From positions 1 to 64,000 of the forward strand of contig NZ_JACJTD010000040.1 of the NCBI RefSeq assembly GCF_014698505.1: DNA of 64,000 nucleotides, given 5' to 3'. Below are positions 53,644-62,881 of the stretch, piece by piece. The position numbers and the translations under genes were made by a program. The DNA is from Nostoc foliaceum FACHB-393 (lineage in GTDB: Bacteria > Cyanobacteriota > Cyanobacteriia > Cyanobacteriales > Nostocaceae). Numbering within the stretch: position 1 is the stretch's first letter; each line of letters begins with the position of its first letter. The notes under the pieces were generated by a model. That model worked only from the letters and a program-made list of their open reading frames with translations. It did no database searches and was not told the origin of the DNA.

Positions 53644-55008
53644 TCAATATTTTATGCCTAACTCTTGTCGCAAGCGATACAGAATTGTATTTTGGTCAAC
53701 TTGAGAGAGAATTTCTTGAATGACGCTGCTAGCGCCCAACTGTCCCCAAGTGCAGCCTTTTTCGAGATACACCTGAGCGGCTTTGCCAACGGAGTATGCA
53801 CCATAACCAGCGATACCAGCTTGAGCGATCGCACTGCCAGCAAAGGCAGTAATATTGCTGGGATTGTCACCACTAGTTATTGCAGCCGTACTTTTACCTA
53901 AACCCAAAAACAAACTGCTACCTAATTCTCCCAGTAGCAAGCCACCAGAACTAAATAAAATCGTTTTTAAAATTTTCCCGGCTTCGTAGCTAGTCATCGG
54001 CAAACCATACAATCTAGCTAGAGCGCGAATTAAAGCCAAATCGGCGACAGTCCCGCCAAGAATATCTAAGAAAGCGATGGGATTGAGCATTACTGCCAAA
54101 GCTTTGTATTTGGTAAATTGCCAAATGATATTTTCAGCTTCTTGTTCGCGTAAGTCGATGGTTTTTTGAGCGATCGCGGCTTCTGCATCCCGTGCTTGAA
54201 TGAGTGCATTTAAAGCCAGCAGCGATCGCCCTTCTCGATTGAGAATATTCAGAATTGTCTCCTTGAGTTCGTCTACTTGTGGCGGTGGTGTCTCCCATTC
54301 ATAACTAACACGCCCATCAGCCCATTCAACCCGTACTTCCATTGGTGCTGGTTCCGCCGCCACCATCACAATTTCATCCGGTAGTAGAGGTTTTGCTTCA
54401 GGATGTCCAGCACCCAGTTGTTGCAAATTTTGATAAATTGCTCCCTGGTCTGTATCTGGGTAAAGGTCAATTTTGTTAAACACCAAAATCAGAGGTTTTT
54501 GTGCTTGCCTTAATTCCAGGAGTGCTTGATACTCAGTGCGCGTGATATCACCAGACACAACAAACAAAATCAAATCAGCCTGATGCACGACTTCTCGTGC
54601 CATGTCCGCCCGTGACTCACCCTCAATTTCATCTAATCCTGGGGTATCAATTAACTCTACTAGTACCTTACCTCCTGGCTGCCAACGGACGGAACGGGGC
54701 CATTGAGTGACACCGTTCAGAGGCCCAGTTTGCAGAATCTTATCTCCCAGCAAGGCATTTAAAACTGCTGACTTTCCCCGACTCACCAAGCCAAAAGCGG
54801 CAATTCTAATGACGTTAGAATCCAGTTTGTTTAGTGTGGAATTCAAAGCTTCCAATTCTGGTTTCATCAAACCTACTAATTCTGGGTTAGATGACAACTG
54901 CCCTGACTTGCGAAGATATCCATACCAAGACAGCGCTTGTCTGAGACTGGCGCGGGCACGATTTAAATGAGTTTCTTGCAGATTGCGCACGAAGTTAGGT
55001 TGATTCAA
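53644..55008 (-). CDS. Dynamin/Era-like GTPase with C-terminal membrane domain
   Basis: A 454-residue protein. G1 is GLVSRGKSAVLNALLG (about residues 72-87), G3 DTPGLDEIEGE, G4 NKID. The last ~170 residues are hydrophobic with Gly/Ala-rich segments (LAVMLNPIAFLDILGGTVADLALI, GLLLGELGSSLFLGLG) resembling DUF697-type tails of membrane-associated GTPases. The role is unknown; related proteins act in membrane remodelling or ribosome assembly. Confidence 0.8.
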   Translation of the reverse strand: MNQPNFVRNLQETHLNRARASLRQALSWYGYLRKSGQLSSNPELVGLMKPELEALNSTLNKLDSNVIRIAAFGLVSRGKSAVLNALLGDKILQTGPLNGVTQWPRSVRWQPGGKVLVELIDTPGLDEIEGESRADMAREVVHQADLILFVVSGDITRTEYQALLELRQAQKPLILVFNKIDLYPDTDQGAIYQNLQQLGAGHPEAKPLLPDEIVMVAAEPAPMEVRVEWADGRVSYEWETPPPQVDELKETILNILNREGRSLLALNALIQARDAEAAIAQKTIDLREQEAENIIWQFTKYKALAVMLNPIAFLDILGGTVADLALIRALARLYGLPMTSYEAGKILKTILFSSGGLLLGELGSSLFLGLGKSTAAITSGDNPSNITAFAGSAIAQAGIAGYGAYSVGKAAQVYLEKGCTWGQLGASSVIQEILSQVDQNTILYRLRQELGIKY

Positions 55009-55110
55009 GGTTGGACAAACAACAGGCTACATATCCATTTTGATCTAATTCCTCGGCTGTTTGCCTGTTTTGTCAAATTAGGCAATTGTCAAAAGAGTTT
55101 GTATGTCATT

Positions 55111-55416
55111 TTAGTACATGGGATTATGTTGATGATCCCAACACTTGCGATCGCGCCAGTTTCTGCCAGTATGTTCACATTCAGATGCATCATCTATCCA
55201 AGGAATCGATGTAGAGTGGTGCGAGGTTCCAATGGGAGCGAATAAGCTAGCAGTTAATAAGGGCAATAATAAGGATAAAGTTAATAATGTACAAATCGGT
55301 AAAGTGATTAAATATCCAGTGAGCAGCACAATGTTACTATGAGTCCAAAAACTTCTGCATATTCTATTGTTTTTTTGGCTAGTTTTTAAGCTAGTTGGTG
55401 AATTTAAAAAAAGCAT
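55111..55416 (-). CDS. Small membrane protein with Cys/Trp-rich tail
   Basis: A 101-residue frame. A hydrophobic segment of about 30 residues (IVLLTGYLITLPICTLLTLSLLLPLL) is followed by a hydrophilic tail IDDASECEHTGRNWRDRKCWDHQHNP with two Cys and three His, which looks like a conserved ligand-binding or disulfide-bonded end. I do not recognise the family. The protein-like tail, rather than length, argues that it is real. Confidence 0.45.
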   Translation of the reverse strand: MLFLNSPTSLKTSQKNNRICRSFWTHSNIVLLTGYLITLPICTLLTLSLLLPLLTASLFAPIGTSHHSTSIPWIDDASECEHTGRNWRDRKCWDHQHNPMY

Positions 55417-55442
55417 AATGCAACCCTATTAATGCCAATTGA

Positions 55443-55542
55443 TATAGCAATCTCATTTGATTTATAAAAGCCAAGCTGACTGAGAGCTAGCCGGGGTTTT
55501 AACTCTCAGTATATTTAGCAAAAATCAAATAGGATTCTTATA
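55443..55542. mobile_element. MITE-like palindromic element B
   Basis: 100 bases with ends TATAGCAATCTCATTTGATTT and a right end whose complement is TATAAGAATCCTATTTGATT, closely alike. CTGAGAG (55480-55486) / CTCTCAG (55503-55509) form an inner stem. The ends resemble those of element A (30316-30469). No coding capacity. Confidence 0.55.
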
Positions 55543-55845
55543 CGAGTATGGATTTTTACGTAAAAACATTATTGAAGCTATATATTCTGATGTCAAATGT
55601 GCAAGTGACGACTTCTTAAAAGTTTTAATATTTGGGCGCTAAAAACTATTTTTCATGAAAATATGTTGAAGTTGTAGCAATCTACCTTGCGTAAATTCTG
55701 GCAAATTTAACTCACAGCTTTCCAGTAACGATGCTGCTTCGTTTTATTGCGATCGCTAGAGACGATAGATCCGAAGCAGCACAAAGGGGTGCATCTGCGA
55801 TCGTCGGCTATGAAGATTTTTTCAGTTAATTAAACTAAATATTGT

Positions 55846-56613
55846 TTAAGAGCTTTTATTTACAGCCTTCTGTCGCTGATGCCGTAAAAACCACTCATAC
55901 AACTCTGGATTATTATATGTCTGCGTCCACGAGTCGTGATTGGCTTCTGGGTAAACTGTAAATTTTACATTCCCGTTATGGACTTTGAGTGCAGAAACCA
56001 TGATTTCTGACTCACTTAAGGGAACTACATTATCTTTGGCTCCGTGAAACGCCCACACAGGAAGATTTTTCAGTTTACGTGCTGCTTGTGGATTACCACC
56101 GCCACAGATAGGCGCGATCGCAGCAAAACGTTCTGGCTGAACTGCTGCTAAATGCCATGTTCCGTAACCACCCATGCTCAAGCCGGTTAGGTAAACTCGA
56201 TTTGGATCAACAGGATAGGATGCAATAACCTCATCCAGAAGGATACCTAATCGCTTTACATTCCAATATTCACCCTGCGGACATTGGGGTGAAATGACAA
56301 TAAAGGGGAAATCCGGCTGTTGTTCTACAATCTTGGCGACACCGTGCCTTTTCACATTATCTAAGTTAGAACCTCTCTCACCTGCGCCATGTAAAAACAG
56401 GATCGTTGGCAAAAGTAGCTCTTGTGTTTCGTTGCGTAGGCGTAGCCCGTCGTAGACATCGCCTACGGTGGGCGGAACGCCATCGCCTCCGTCTGGATGT
56501 ACCCCACCGGGCAAGAATAGCAGGTAGTTATAGCTGTCGCTAGAAGTAACTTGTCGTTGTAGTGGTGGCATAGCATTAAAAAATTTTGTTAGTTCAACGT
56601 TTGCGAACAGCAA
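55846..56613 (-). CDS. Alpha/beta hydrolase (phospholipase/carboxylesterase, PHB depolymerase-like)
   Basis: A 255-residue protein. PTILFLHGAGERGSN carries the oxyanion-hole region, YLTGLSMGGYGTWHLA the nucleophile Ser elbow (GLSMGG), VWAFHGAKDNVVP the Asp and YPEANHDSWTQ the His. There is no signal peptide. Residues about 38-59 derive from a palindromic repeat (56436-56500) inserted between two strands of the core. It overlaps the next upstream gene by 20 bases. Confidence 0.82.
   Translation of the reverse strand: MLFANVELTKFFNAMPPLQRQVTSSDSYNYLLFLPGGVHPDGGDGVPPTVGDVYDGLRLRNETQELLLPTILFLHGAGERGSNLDNVKRHGVAKIVEQQPDFPFIVISPQCPQGEYWNVKRLGILLDEVIASYPVDPNRVYLTGLSMGGYGTWHLAAVQPERFAAIAPICGGGNPQAARKLKNLPVWAFHGAKDNVVPLSESEIMVSALKVHNGNVKFTVYPEANHDSWTQTYNNPELYEWFLRHQRQKAVNKSS
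56436..56500. repeat. Palindromic repeat in frame within the esterase gene
   Basis: GTAGGCG (56436-56442) pairs with CGCCTAC (56460-56466); GCGGAACGCCATCGCC follows. It is the same TACGCC-rich class as intergenic repeats nearby and encodes Gly/Asp/Val-rich residues not expected in the fold. Confidence 0.65.
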
Positions 56614-57337
56614 TGGTATAACTTGGCCGCTGTGTTGCTTCTCGTTGACTCTTAACTAACCGAAAGTCATTATCTATATATATATGCTCTAAAAAAGAAG
56701 TAGCTAGGTAAGCTTTTTCAAATTTTTTGACAGTATTTCTGTCCATATCTTTTAATTTGAGTTCTTGCTGTAAGTCTATATTTGGTGTTGCTTCCTTAAA
56801 TTTCGATTCGACAATTGTCGTAAACCATTCGTCTGCATCGTCAATTGTCAATGGAATCTCTCTATTCTTCAATGCCTGGAATATACCAACATTTTTAATA
56901 TCCCATTGATCATCTTGAACTGAATATCTTTGCAACACCATTAAGTCATAAGCTGGTAGTCTTGATACAAATTTTTGCCAAAAACCAGACTGATATCCTG
57001 GTGCATAACGGGCAATATTTGCATAGTAACCATCATTATGAAAAATTTGGTAAGACTGATCGTGTATCCTACCAAGTAAAATATCTTGATAAGGTATTGT
57101 AGACCATATTGGCACCCATACTCCCGTGACGATCGCCACTTGCTCTGCAACCTTATCAAACTGGTTACGTCTGCTCAACTCTGTAAAATATGGTGCTAAT
57201 TCATTTTTATAAAATTCTACTTTAACTTTTAACGGCTCTGCATTGTGGCCCTTAACAAGTTCTAAAATTTTATTTTTAATTTCTGGCGTACTCCAATATT
57301 TCAACTCTTTGGTAGTTGTGACATTTGCCATCACCAT
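56594..57337 (-). CDS. Protein of unknown function, possibly fibrillin/PAP-like
   Basis: A 247-residue soluble protein. The stretch VTGVWVPIWSTIPYQDILLGRIHDQSYQIFHNDGYYANIARYAPG has the look of the plastid lipid-associated (PAP/fibrillin) domain, but I am not certain. The N-terminal part is helical and charged. Its last 20 bases overlap the esterase gene, so the two form an operon. Confidence 0.6.
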   Translation of the reverse strand: MVMANVTTTKELKYWSTPEIKNKILELVKGHNAEPLKVKVEFYKNELAPYFTELSRRNQFDKVAEQVAIVTGVWVPIWSTIPYQDILLGRIHDQSYQIFHNDGYYANIARYAPGYQSGFWQKFVSRLPAYDLMVLQRYSVQDDQWDIKNVGIFQALKNREIPLTIDDADEWFTTIVESKFKEATPNIDLQQELKLKDMDRNTVKKFEKAYLATSFLEHIYIDNDFRLVKSQREATQRPSYTIAVRKR

Positions 57338-57467
57338 CCATCCTGGCAGAATTTCCAGATTTTGTTTGCTTCACTAAATAGACTAACTTGCTCAAAAAAG
57401 ACAGATACGGGGACGCAAAGAACTCTCCGTGTCCCCATTTCGATTCAATGAAGGGCTACCAGAAGGG

Positions 57468-57803
57468 CTACCACCAAATTCGATTTCCATTTTCGTCAAC
57501 TCGTGCTTGCCGAATTACGTCAGAAATCTCTTCAGCATCTTTAACGTGGTGGAGTGCTTTCTTTTCGCCGTCGGGTTCATCTACAACGAAATAAGTTGGG
57601 ACTGTAATCTTGTCGCCTGTAATGTCTGGTACATCATCCACAGCTACCTGTTGAGCCTTTTCTTCAATAGATTGAGACTCATCAGCGATTCTATCTCCTG
57701 GATTCGCTGTTAAGTTTCTTTCTTTGACGTTCGGTTCTTCTCGTAAATGTGTATCTTCACTTACTGGTTGATTAATTTGATTTTCTTGATTTTTATCAGT
57801 CAT
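57468..57803 (-). CDS. Small acidic protein of unknown function
   Basis: A 111-residue hydrophilic protein. The N-terminal half is disordered (Asn/Gln/Glu-rich); the C-terminal half ITGDKITVPTYFVVDEPDGEKKALHHVKDAEEISDVIRQARVDENGN looks folded, with a beta strand and a helix. No membrane span or metal motif. I do not recognise it. Confidence 0.6.
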   Translation of the reverse strand: MTDKNQENQINQPVSEDTHLREEPNVKERNLTANPGDRIADESQSIEEKAQQVAVDDVPDITGDKITVPTYFVVDEPDGEKKALHHVKDAEEISDVIRQARVDENGNRIWW

Positions 57804-57943
57804 GGTTTTTCAGGTATTCAACAATGTAGCTTTACTAATAACACTGTAGAAAATCGAAGTTACAAATAGTTCTTTCTCTGGAGAGACTTTGAGAAGAGAT
57901 TTGAGCAAAACATGTCTTAGGTTAGATATTAATTCTGATGAAT

Positions 57944-58900
57944 TTACTTCTTTAGTTGAAATGGCGTATATTTTCCCCCCAATGCTTCTACAATTGTGCG
58001 GGTATTCGCCTCCATCATTTTGATGTAAGAATCTCCTGGACTTACCTTGGCACCAATTGAATCAGAATAGAGTTGATTTGGCGCTAATTTCACCCCTGCT
58101 TCTTGGGCAACAGTTTTAATTAAAGCGGGGTTAATTGTAGTCTCAGCAAAAATTGCAGAAACACCGATTTTTTTAATTGACTCTACCAATCGCTGGACTG
58201 TTTGAGCGCTTGGTTGTTCTTCGGTACTAATGCCAATTAAAGTACCTGCGATCGCAATCCCATAAGCACGTCCATAATATTGGAATGCATCATGGGTTGT
58301 CACTAGTTTCCGCTTATCTGTGGGGATAGTTTGAATCTGTTGATTTATCCAGCTATGCAACTGTTTTAATTCATTAGTAAGTTGCGATGCCTTTTGAGTA
58401 AATTTTTCTCTATCTTCAGGTGATAACTCAATCAACCCATCCCGAATCGCATTCGTCATTGCGATCGCATTTTCTGCACTACCCCAAACGTGCGGATCTG
58501 GCACAACTTCTCCTTTACCTTTATCAAGCTGCAAAGATTTGACAGCTTCCCCCACAGCTAATTTTTGCGCCTTACCACCAGAAGCATTCATTAATTTAAT
58601 CAGCCCAGGTTCCAGGTTGTAGCCGTTATATAAAATCAAGTCAGCTTCTTCCAAAACTCTACTGTCTGCTGGTACTGGTTCGTAAACATGAGGATCAGTA
58701 CCCGGTTTCAAGATTGCACTTAGTTGAATTTCATCTCCTGCAACCTCTTGTGCCAAATCAGCAATGATGGTACTAGTTGCAACTACTCGCGGCTTATCTC
58801 CCTTGGCAGTGTTGAAGTTAGAGTCTTTCTGGGTACAACTGAGTAATGCCAAAGGCATAAGTATTCCCAAACAAAGCCGGAAAAGAATTTTTCCCTTCAT
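57944..58900 (-). CDS. mntC: Manganese/zinc-type ABC transporter binding lipoprotein
   Basis: A protein of 318 residues from the start at 58900, where AGCAGG touches the ATG; an upstream ATG at 58960 would add 20 hydrophilic residues before the signal. The lipobox is LALLSC. The cluster A-I metal ligands are visible: His in DPHVYEP, His in DPHVWGS, Glu in FAETTINP and Asp in LYSDSIG. The long His-rich loop of ZnuA is absent, which favours Mn (or Fe) as in Synechocystis MntC. It is divergent from mntA/mntB. Confidence 0.87.
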   Translation of the reverse strand: MKGKILFRLCLGILMPLALLSCTQKDSNFNTAKGDKPRVVATSTIIADLAQEVAGDEIQLSAILKPGTDPHVYEPVPADSRVLEEADLILYNGYNLEPGLIKLMNASGGKAQKLAVGEAVKSLQLDKGKGEVVPDPHVWGSAENAIAMTNAIRDGLIELSPEDREKFTQKASQLTNELKQLHSWINQQIQTIPTDKRKLVTTHDAFQYYGRAYGIAIAGTLIGISTEEQPSAQTVQRLVESIKKIGVSAIFAETTINPALIKTVAQEAGVKLAPNQLYSDSIGAKVSPGDSYIKMMEANTRTIVEALGGKYTPFQLKK

Positions 58901-59049
58901 CCTGCTGATTATTTCCTTGCCGTAAGGATTAGTGGTGTCTATCTCTAGTATTAGTTTCATTTATCTTGGATATTACATCTAATTATAGATTTTTTCATAT
59001 TTCTCTCATTTTTATAGTAAGCTCAAGAAATAAATATTTAAACTAGATT

Positions 59050-59877
59050 ATGAAAAACGTCTCTTTTCCTGCAAAATCTCGCTTATCCCAGACAAAAATA
59101 GAGGAAATGCCTGCAAAAACTATTAAAGCTTTTGATATGAGTTCCAAAGCAGCAATTAGCGTTGCCCATCTAGGGGTATACTACCGGACACAAGAAGCCT
59201 TAAGGGACGTTAACTGTATCGTCAAACCTGGAAAACTGACGGGTATTTTTGGCCCCAACGGTGCCGGTAAAAGTACGCTGATGAAAGCAATGTTAGGCTT
59301 GGTTCCTGTCAGTAGTGGTACGGTGCTATGCCAAGGCAAACCCTTGATGCAACAACTAGAGAAAGTTGCTTATGTACCACAACGTAGCCAAATTGACTGG
59401 ACTTACCCCGCCACCGTCTGGGATGTAGTCATGATGGGACGAGTAAAGAAAACAGGCTGGTTGCGTAGCTTCTCGGCAGTTAGTCGCCAAGTAGCAAAAA
59501 ATGCCATAGAAAGAGTTGGAATGAGCGAATATTGCGATCGCCCCATTGGACAATTATCAGGAGGACAACAACAACGGGTATTTTTAGCCCGTGCTTTAAC
59601 ACAGCAAGCAGAAATCTTCTGCTTTGATGAACCTCTAGTAGGTATTGATCAAAAAACCCAGTCAGTGATTTTTGAAGTGTTCCATGAACTCGCCGCCGAT
59701 AACAAAATCGTGCTAGTAGTCAACCATGACTTAGGGGAATCAATCGCTCACTTCGATGACTTAATATTATTAAATCGTGAATTAATCGCCACAGGTTCAC
59801 GGCAACAAGTACTCACAGAAGAGAATGTACATCGTGCTTATAGCGGTAAAGTAATGTACTTTTCGGATGCTGCATAA
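59050..59877 (+). CDS. mntA: Manganese-type ABC transporter ATPase
   Basis: 275 residues from the first ATG; the true start may be the Met at residue 20 or 30, because the ABC domain begins only at ISVAHLGVYYR. Walker A is GPNGAGKST, the signature [15 protein letters not shown] and Walker B FCFDEPLVG. It energises the transporter with MntB and MntC. It is divergent from mntC across a 149-base region. Confidence 0.9.
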   Translation: MKNVSFPAKSRLSQTKIEEMPAKTIKAFDMSSKAAISVAHLGVYYRTQEALRDVNCIVKPGKLTGIFGPNGAGKSTLMKAMLGLVPVSSGTVLCQGKPLMQQLEKVAYVPQRSQIDWTYPATVWDVVMMGRVKKTGWLRSFSAVSRQVAKNAIERVGMSEYCDRPIGQLSGGQQQRVFLARALTQQAEIFCFDEPLVGIDQKTQSVIFEVFHELAADNKIVLVVNHDLGESIAHFDDLILLNRELIATGSRQQVLTEENVHRAYSGKVMYFSDAA

Positions 59878-59909
59878 ATAATTCGTAATTCGTAATTTAA
59901 GACATTTTT

Positions 59910-60761
59910 ATGTTACAAGCATTAATTGAGCCGTTGCAGTATGGCTTTATGCAGCGATCGCTCGTGATTGCGATTTTAGTTGGGATGTTGTGTGCAGTTG
60001 TAGGCAGCTACTTGATGGTGCAACGACTAGCATTGCTGGGTGATGCTATTAGTCACTCAGTTTTGCCTGGACTAGCGATCGCTTTTATGGTAGGAGCAAA
60101 TATATATGTTGGGGCATTTATTGCCGGAGTTTTGAGTACAATGGCGATCGCTTGGATTAGAGTGCGATCGCCAATCAAAGAAGATGCGGCAATGGGCATA
60201 GTATTTTCAGCATTCTTTGCCCTGGGCATTACCCTAATTACTGTTATTCAAAAAGATAACAAAATAGACTTAAATCACTTCCTTTTTGGTAATATTCTCG
60301 GCGTCACCATTGATGAAGTGCGCGATACTGCTATTATTGCCGCTATTGTTTTAATAGTTGTTGTTTTATTATATAAAGAACTTTTATTTTACACCTTTGA
60401 TCCTTTAGGCGCTCAAGCCGCAGGTTTGCCCGTCAATCGGCTGAACTTTGGGCTTATGGTGCTAATAGCTTTAACAATAGTCGCCAGCATGAAAGCTGTA
60501 GGTGTAATTTTAGTATTATCACTTTTGATTACACCAGGAGCAACCGCCTATTTATTAGTTAAACGTCTCAACTATGTAATGATTTTGGGGGCGGTAATTG
60601 GCGTAATTTCTAGTATTAGCGGGATGTACCTCAGCTACTTTTATAACTTGCCCTCTGGCCCTGCGATCGTTTTAGTAGTATCGGGATTCTTTATTTTGGC
60701 GTTATTATTCAGTCCTAGATACGGTATTTTTACTTTGAGCAACAGAAAGCTCACACCATAA
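59910..60761 (+). CDS. mntB: Manganese-type ABC transporter permease
   Basis: A 283-residue protein with about eight to nine hydrophobic spans. The family signature region VVGSYLMVQRLALLGDAISHSVLPGLAIAF and the ISPG-like turn (LLITPGATAYLLV) identify the ZnuB/MntB group. It follows mntA by 32 bases. A strong hairpin at 60788 ends the unit. Confidence 0.92.
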   Translation: MLQALIEPLQYGFMQRSLVIAILVGMLCAVVGSYLMVQRLALLGDAISHSVLPGLAIAFMVGANIYVGAFIAGVLSTMAIAWIRVRSPIKEDAAMGIVFSAFFALGITLITVIQKDNKIDLNHFLFGNILGVTIDEVRDTAIIAAIVLIVVVLLYKELLFYTFDPLGAQAAGLPVNRLNFGLMVLIALTIVASMKAVGVILVLSLLITPGATAYLLVKRLNYVMILGAVIGVISSISGMYLSYFYNLPSGPAIVLVVSGFFILALLFSPRYGIFTLSNRKLTP

Positions 60762-60787
60762 TCTTTGAATTACAGTGATTTTTCGGC

Positions 60788-60820
60788 GTGTAGAGACTTT
60801 GTATTGGAAAGTCTCTACAC
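60788..60820. terminator. Bidirectional terminator between mntB and the peroxidase gene
   Basis: GTGTAGAGACTTT (60788-60800) pairs perfectly with AAAGTCTCTACAC (60808-60820). It may also be a copy of a dispersed repeat (compare about 11025). Confidence 0.75.
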
Positions 60821-60857
60821 ACATTTGCTAACTATGAGGCGCTGCGTTATTCAGTAC

Positions 60858-62582
60858 TTAACAAGACGATGCTGGCAGCACTCCGGCAAACTTCAGGAAA
60901 TCACTAATCACACGAATTTCACCACCATTTGCTAGCTTGACACCTTTGGAGGGGTTCCAAACCCGATCATACTTGTGAGCAAATTCGTGCTCATGGTCAT
61001 GCCCATGCTCACGCTCATTGAGGTAGGAAGATCGGTCGTTCTTAATTAAGCCGATGATGGTTTCAGCAACAATGCGGCTACCAACTTCGCCCAAAGAGTC
61101 ACCCTTTGCACGAACTTCGGATTCCTTGAGGACGTAATACCACGCTGGAGTCTTTTCTAGGAAAGGTTCGAGGGCTTGATTCAATTCTGCTGAATTACCT
61201 TGTTTAAGTTCCTCCACTGTCAGTTTTTTGATACCTAGTTTTTTAGCTAGGCTCTGTCCGGTGGGAATGCTGAGGAAATATCCACGTAAGAGGTTCCGTT
61301 TAGCAAGGTGCTTCAGAAGTTGTTGAATAGGAGGTTGTGCATCATTGCCTTCATTAAGTAGTTCTGACAAAGGAAATGCAAGATGCGTGTCGATTTTTCG
61401 TGCAGAATTTCTCTGCCTTTTGGCAGCGCTTTCTTTGTCAACAAAGCGATCCCACTCAATAATCCAGTTAAAAGGTAGAGTATTGGATGGGCCAGGGCCT
61501 GGCGGGCCGCCTATATCACGTTTTCCCGTAAAAGCAAAAAGTAAAACAAACGTTGCATCTGTCAGCGCTCCCGGTTGGTCTGTAAAATTGCGGTTGTAGT
61601 CATAAGCAGCCCGCACCATACTGTGTCCAAAACGGTAAGCTGCAACGGAAAATTCTAGAGGCATGAAAAGATTTCCATGCCGGGGATGGTAGAATTTCAG
61701 CCCATCGCGGAGGATGCTATCTACTGTCCCTTTTGCAGTCACTGTTTTAAGGAAATCATTGACGACAAGCCACTGGTAGTGCCAACGAACTAGAGTCTGC
61801 GCCCGAACAAATAATTTTTTATTGTCTTTGGCATTCTTCGGTTCGTTCTTCCTTACCCAGTCAACTACTGCGTTGTGGAAACGCAGAAAGGCAGTGTGGA
61901 ACTGTGCCACAATCAGATTTTCGTCGTTGCGACTGTCGGCGATCGCAGCTATTCTGTTATTACGTGGCAGGTCGCGCGATAAATCGTTTTCTGGCGGAAT
62001 TTTGGCACCAGGAATCGGGTCGCCGTTAGCATTTTGTTCAGCGTTTTGCCCAACTTTCAGTTTTACTGGGTCGTCTTCTTGATAAAAGTCTTTTGCTTCC
62101 GTGGGGTTTTTAGGGTCTAGAGTTGGCCCGTCACCATAAACACTGTCAAGATCGAAAGTGGGACGACGCAGATTCTTGAGTTTATCGGTTATGAAATCGG
62201 GTGACAGAGGCTTGAAATCGTCTTTGGTAATATCAGTTTGGAGGTCTGTAACAGCCCGATCAGTGTTGGCAGTAATATCATGATCGATAAATTGTCCCCA
62301 GTAAGTATAAACCGGAGGTATTTTTGAGTTAGCGTCCTCAAGCTCAGGGCCTTCTCTGTCAATTATTGCATCGCCTAGCTCTTTGAGTTTTTTAATAATA
62401 TCTTGGTTATTGTCTGCCGGAAGCAGACTATTTGGATCTCTGGCAATATCTGGGAAGAGATAATCGAAATCTGTCTCCACATCAATCGCCTCAGTCGTTG
62501 GCGGACGTAAGGCTATTCTCTGTTGCACAGTCTCTTCCTTGATATATCCGCCGTGGCTAAATTCAAAAGGGAGATTTTGCAT
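60858..62582 (-). CDS. Animal-type haem peroxidase family protein
   Basis: A 574-residue protein. The distal-His region TYWGQFIDHDITAN (about residues 94-107) and the proximal-His region SVAAYRFGHSMVRAAYDYNRNF are those of the peroxidase-cyclooxygenase superfamily, and RIAAIADSRNDENLIVAQFHTAFLRFHNAV is typical of its core helices. There is no obvious signal peptide. Bacterial members oxidise halides or lipids; the substrate here is unknown. A His-rich stretch (HGHDHEHEFAHKYD) lies near residue 530. Confidence 0.87.
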   Translation of the reverse strand: MQNLPFEFSHGGYIKEETVQQRIALRPPTTEAIDVETDFDYLFPDIARDPNSLLPADNNQDIIKKLKELGDAIIDREGPELEDANSKIPPVYTYWGQFIDHDITANTDRAVTDLQTDITKDDFKPLSPDFITDKLKNLRRPTFDLDSVYGDGPTLDPKNPTEAKDFYQEDDPVKLKVGQNAEQNANGDPIPGAKIPPENDLSRDLPRNNRIAAIADSRNDENLIVAQFHTAFLRFHNAVVDWVRKNEPKNAKDNKKLFVRAQTLVRWHYQWLVVNDFLKTVTAKGTVDSILRDGLKFYHPRHGNLFMPLEFSVAAYRFGHSMVRAAYDYNRNFTDQPGALTDATFVLLFAFTGKRDIGGPPGPGPSNTLPFNWIIEWDRFVDKESAAKRQRNSARKIDTHLAFPLSELLNEGNDAQPPIQQLLKHLAKRNLLRGYFLSIPTGQSLAKKLGIKKLTVEELKQGNSAELNQALEPFLEKTPAWYYVLKESEVRAKGDSLGEVGSRIVAETIIGLIKNDRSSYLNEREHGHDHEHEFAHKYDRVWNPSKGVKLANGGEIRVISDFLKFAGVLPASSC

Positions 62583-62881
62583 CGTTTTTTCCTTTAGGAG
62601 TCCGGTAATTCCCTCTGATATGTCAGTGGAGTTCCACTGAGAAATCTGAATTTAAATAATGACATTGCGGATTATCAAAGTAATAGTACCCGCAGGGGTA
62701 CCATTGGCAAGCAAAAGGTCGAGGCAATTTGGAATCATGAATGCGATCAAGAGTTACTCACTTAAGAGTGGTAGAGCGATTGCCTGCAATCATCCAGACT
62801 ATTTTTCCTGCTTACAGTTCTGATACAACAAATCATTGCTAGTTCAGTTAAGCTGGCAACAGCAGTTTCATCCTCAAAACA
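62583..62881. other. Divergent promoter region
   Basis: 298 bases between the peroxidase and HAD genes. A small hairpin-like CCCGCAGGGG word occurs near 62690; nothing else stands out. Confidence 0.35.

Noticed and set aside
60788-60820. Mur/Zur-type operator for the manganese transporter
   Set aside because: The perfect inverted repeat lies after mntB, not in the mntC/mntA promoter region, and fits a terminator or dispersed repeat.
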